From: Sphingobacteriaceae bacterium
Lineage (GTDB): Bacteria; Bacteroidota; Bacteroidia; B-17B0; Aurantibacillaceae
Length of the DNA stretch: 43,394 nucleotides
NCBI GenBank assembly: GCA_023251725.1
Contig: JAHEYG010000018.1
Span: forward strand, 1 to 43,394
Direction of reading: 5' to 3'
Both the position numbers and the translations under genes were made by a program. The notes beneath the pieces were generated by a model. The model searched no databases and was not told where the DNA came from. It saw nothing but the letters and a program-made list of their open reading frames with translations. This document shows positions 42,038 through 43,394 of the stretch, piece by piece; position 1 is the first letter of the stretch, and every line of letters begins with the position of its first letter.

Positions 42038-43394
42038 ATGAGCGATGCAATAAAACACGAATGCGGCGTAGCACTTATTCGCCTTCTTAAGCCGATTTCT
42101 TACTACAAAACCAAATATGGTTCGGCGCGGTACGGTTTGCACAAAATGTATCAGCTCATGGAAAAAATGATTAACCGCGGACAAGACGGCGCCGGGGTTG
42201 CCACCATAAAATTAGATGCAAAACCCGGTACTTCTTACATTGATAGAATGCGCTCTGTTGAAAATAAAGCCACCCGCGATATTTTTTCGAACATAAACGA
42301 TTTATTTGTCGATGCGCAAACCAAACACCCCGAAGAGTATAAAAATCCGGATTGGCAAAAAGAAAATATTCCGTTTTGCGCCGAATTAGTGTTGGGACAT
42401 TTGCGTTACGGTACTTTTGGCAAAAATGCCATTCATAGTTGTCACCCTTTTCGCCGTCAAAATAACTGGATGGCCCGTAATTTAGTGGTGGCGGGCAATT
42501 TTAATCTCACCAACGTTGACGAATTGTTTGAACATTTAGTGGAGCTGGGCATGCACCCCCGCGAAATGGCCGACACTGTTACCGTGTTAGAAAAAATAGG
42601 ACATTTTTTAGATAAAGAAAACGACAGATTGTTTCGTAAGTTCAAAGAAACGGGCGCCGACAATATGGAAATCTCCAAAAAAATTCAGGATAATATTGAT
42701 GTGGCCTCCATTTTAATTGAAAGCAGCAAACGATGGGATGGCGGGTATTTAATGGCGGGCATGATTGGTCATGGCGATGCGTTTGTGCTGCGCGATCCGA
42801 ATGGCATTCGTCCGGGTTTTTATTATAAAGATGAGGAGGTAATTGTAATTGCCAGTGAGCGACCGGTAATTCAAACGGTATTTAATATTGCTTTTGAAGA
42901 TGTTCATGAAATACAACCCGGGCATGCGGTTATCATTAAGAAAAACGGAGATTTTACTCAGGAAGAAATAATTGCACCTTTAGAAAAAAAAGCCTGTTCG
43001 TTTGAGCGTATTTATTTTTCGCGCGGTAACGATGCCGATATTTATAACGAGCGCCAGGCTTTAGGCCGTTATTTAGTGCCCCCGGTTTTAAAAGCAGTTA
43101 ATTACGATTTAGCTAATTCGGTGTTTAGTTACATTCCTAATACTGCTGAGGTAGCATTTGGCGGATTGATTGAAGGATTGGATGATTATTTAAATAAATT
43201 TAAGGCTACCGAAATATTAAAAGGAGGAAAAATTTTAGTGGAGCCGGAGTTAAGTAAATTACTTTCTATACAACCGCGCATTCATAAAGTAGTTTCTAAA
43301 GACGCCAAACAAAGAACTTTTATTACCGACGATGAAAACAGAGATGTATTGGTAAATTTAGGTTATGATATAACTTATGGTACCGTAAAAAAAG
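42038..43394 (+). CDS. purF: Amidophosphoribosyltransferase-like protein (3' end cut)
   Basis: The first 452 residues of a PurF-like enzyme, cut by the right edge. An eight-residue propeptide-like lead precedes Cys9 in HECGVA, the class II glutaminase nucleophile. RGQDGAGVA and GHLRYGTFG follow in the glutaminase domain, then RDPNGIRPG, ASERPVIQT and the start of the transferase part FERIYFSRGNDADIYNERQALGR. The canonical HNGN of the glutaminase oxyanion site is here GNFN (in VVAGNFNLTN), so it is a divergent member, perhaps the second, longer PurF-like protein found in Bacteroidota. The canonical enzyme makes phosphoribosylamine in purine synthesis. Whether this is the housekeeping copy is not certain. 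Confidence 0.82.
   Translation, partial: MSDAIKHECGVALIRLLKPISYYKTKYGSARYGLHKMYQLMEKMINRGQDGAGVATIKLDAKPGTSYIDRMRSVENKATRDIFSNINDLFVDAQTKHPEEYKNPDWQKENIPFCAELVLGHLRYGTFGKNAIHSCHPFRRQNNWMARNLVVAGNFNLTNVDELFEHLVELGMHPREMADTVTVLEKIGHFLDKENDRLFRKFKETGADNMEISKKIQDNIDVASILIESSKRWDGGYLMAGMIGHGDAFVLRDPNGIRPGFYYKDEEVIVIASERPVIQTVFNIAFEDVHEIQPGHAVIIKKNGDFTQEEIIAPLEKKACSFERIYFSRGNDADIYNERQALGRYLVPPVLKAVNYDLANSVFSYIPNTAEVAFGGLIEGLDDYLNKFKATEILKGGKILVEPELSKLLSIQPRIHKVVSKDAKQRTFITDDENRDVLVNLGYDITYGTVKK

Noticed and set aside
42457-42678. Minus-strand reading frame inside the purF-like gene
   Set aside because: It is antisense to conserved glutaminase-domain codons; a shadow.
1-43394. tRNA, rRNA or riboswitch
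   Set aside because: No cloverleaf, rRNA segment or known riboswitch core was recognised in the intergenic regions by eye; small RNAs cannot be excluded.

Overview
The window is a chromosomal segment of a member of the Bacteroidota, probably an environmental lineage known mainly from genomes. Six secreted proteins end in type IX secretion system (T9SS) sorting domains, and there is a PorP/SprF protein and a TonB-dependent receptor with a carboxypeptidase-like N-terminal domain. Several upstream regions match the Bacteroidota -7 promoter box TAnnTTTG, and the DNA is AT-rich with few strong Shine-Dalgarno sequences. No rRNA, tRNA, CRISPR array, insertion sequence or phage gene was recognised.

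Region 1 (1-14.5 kb) is the most interesting part: a lipid or polyketide-like locus built only from free-standing enzymes. The main minus-strand series runs malonyl-type acyltransferase, FabZ-like dehydratase, ketosynthase, FabG-like ketoreductase, HMG-CoA-synthase-like enzyme (PksG type), enoyl-CoA-hydratase-like ECH1 (PksH type), fatty-acid 2-hydroxylase-like protein and fatty-acid desaturase. A divergent pair of transcription units to the left supplies an acyl carrier protein, an ECH2 (PksI type) and two FabL-like enoyl reductases with the Y-x6-K signature. Together these form an HMGS beta-branching cassette (ACP + HCS + ECH1 + ECH2) with a full type II elongation/reduction set, and no modular PKS inside the window. 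A PAP2-family phosphatase and a large GNAT protein lie just upstream. I infer that the locus makes a methyl-branched, possibly hydroxylated and desaturated acyl chain for a membrane lipid. The left edge cuts a cassette gene, so the locus continues outside the window.

Region 2 (14.6-19.7 kb) encodes an OmpR-type response regulator, its histidine kinase, a TonB-dependent receptor and a PepSY-like periplasmic protein, then a strong terminator and a small membrane protein. Region 3 (19.8-28.6 kb) carries three large T9SS cargo proteins (a BNR-type propeller, an FG-GAP repeat protein, and a lytic-transglycosylase-like/amidase/CUB protein). Between them lie small genes (lipoprotein, Rossmann protein, DUF1801, TIGR03032) and an apparent C-terminal scrap of a SpoIIE-type phosphatase gene.

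Region 4 (28.7-35.3 kb) holds the series amn - meaB - small protein - nucleotidyltransferase, a lone HSDR_N nuclease-domain protein, a secreted PHB-depolymerase-like esterase flanked by purine-rich repeats, and a BsuBI/PstI-type restriction enzyme paired with a cytosine-C5 methyltransferase. Region 5 (35.3-43.4 kb) has dnaN, a DUF4340 protein, a PorP/SprF protein downstream of a CotH-like giant secreted protein with a type B sorting domain, and the start of a purF-like gene cut by the right edge.
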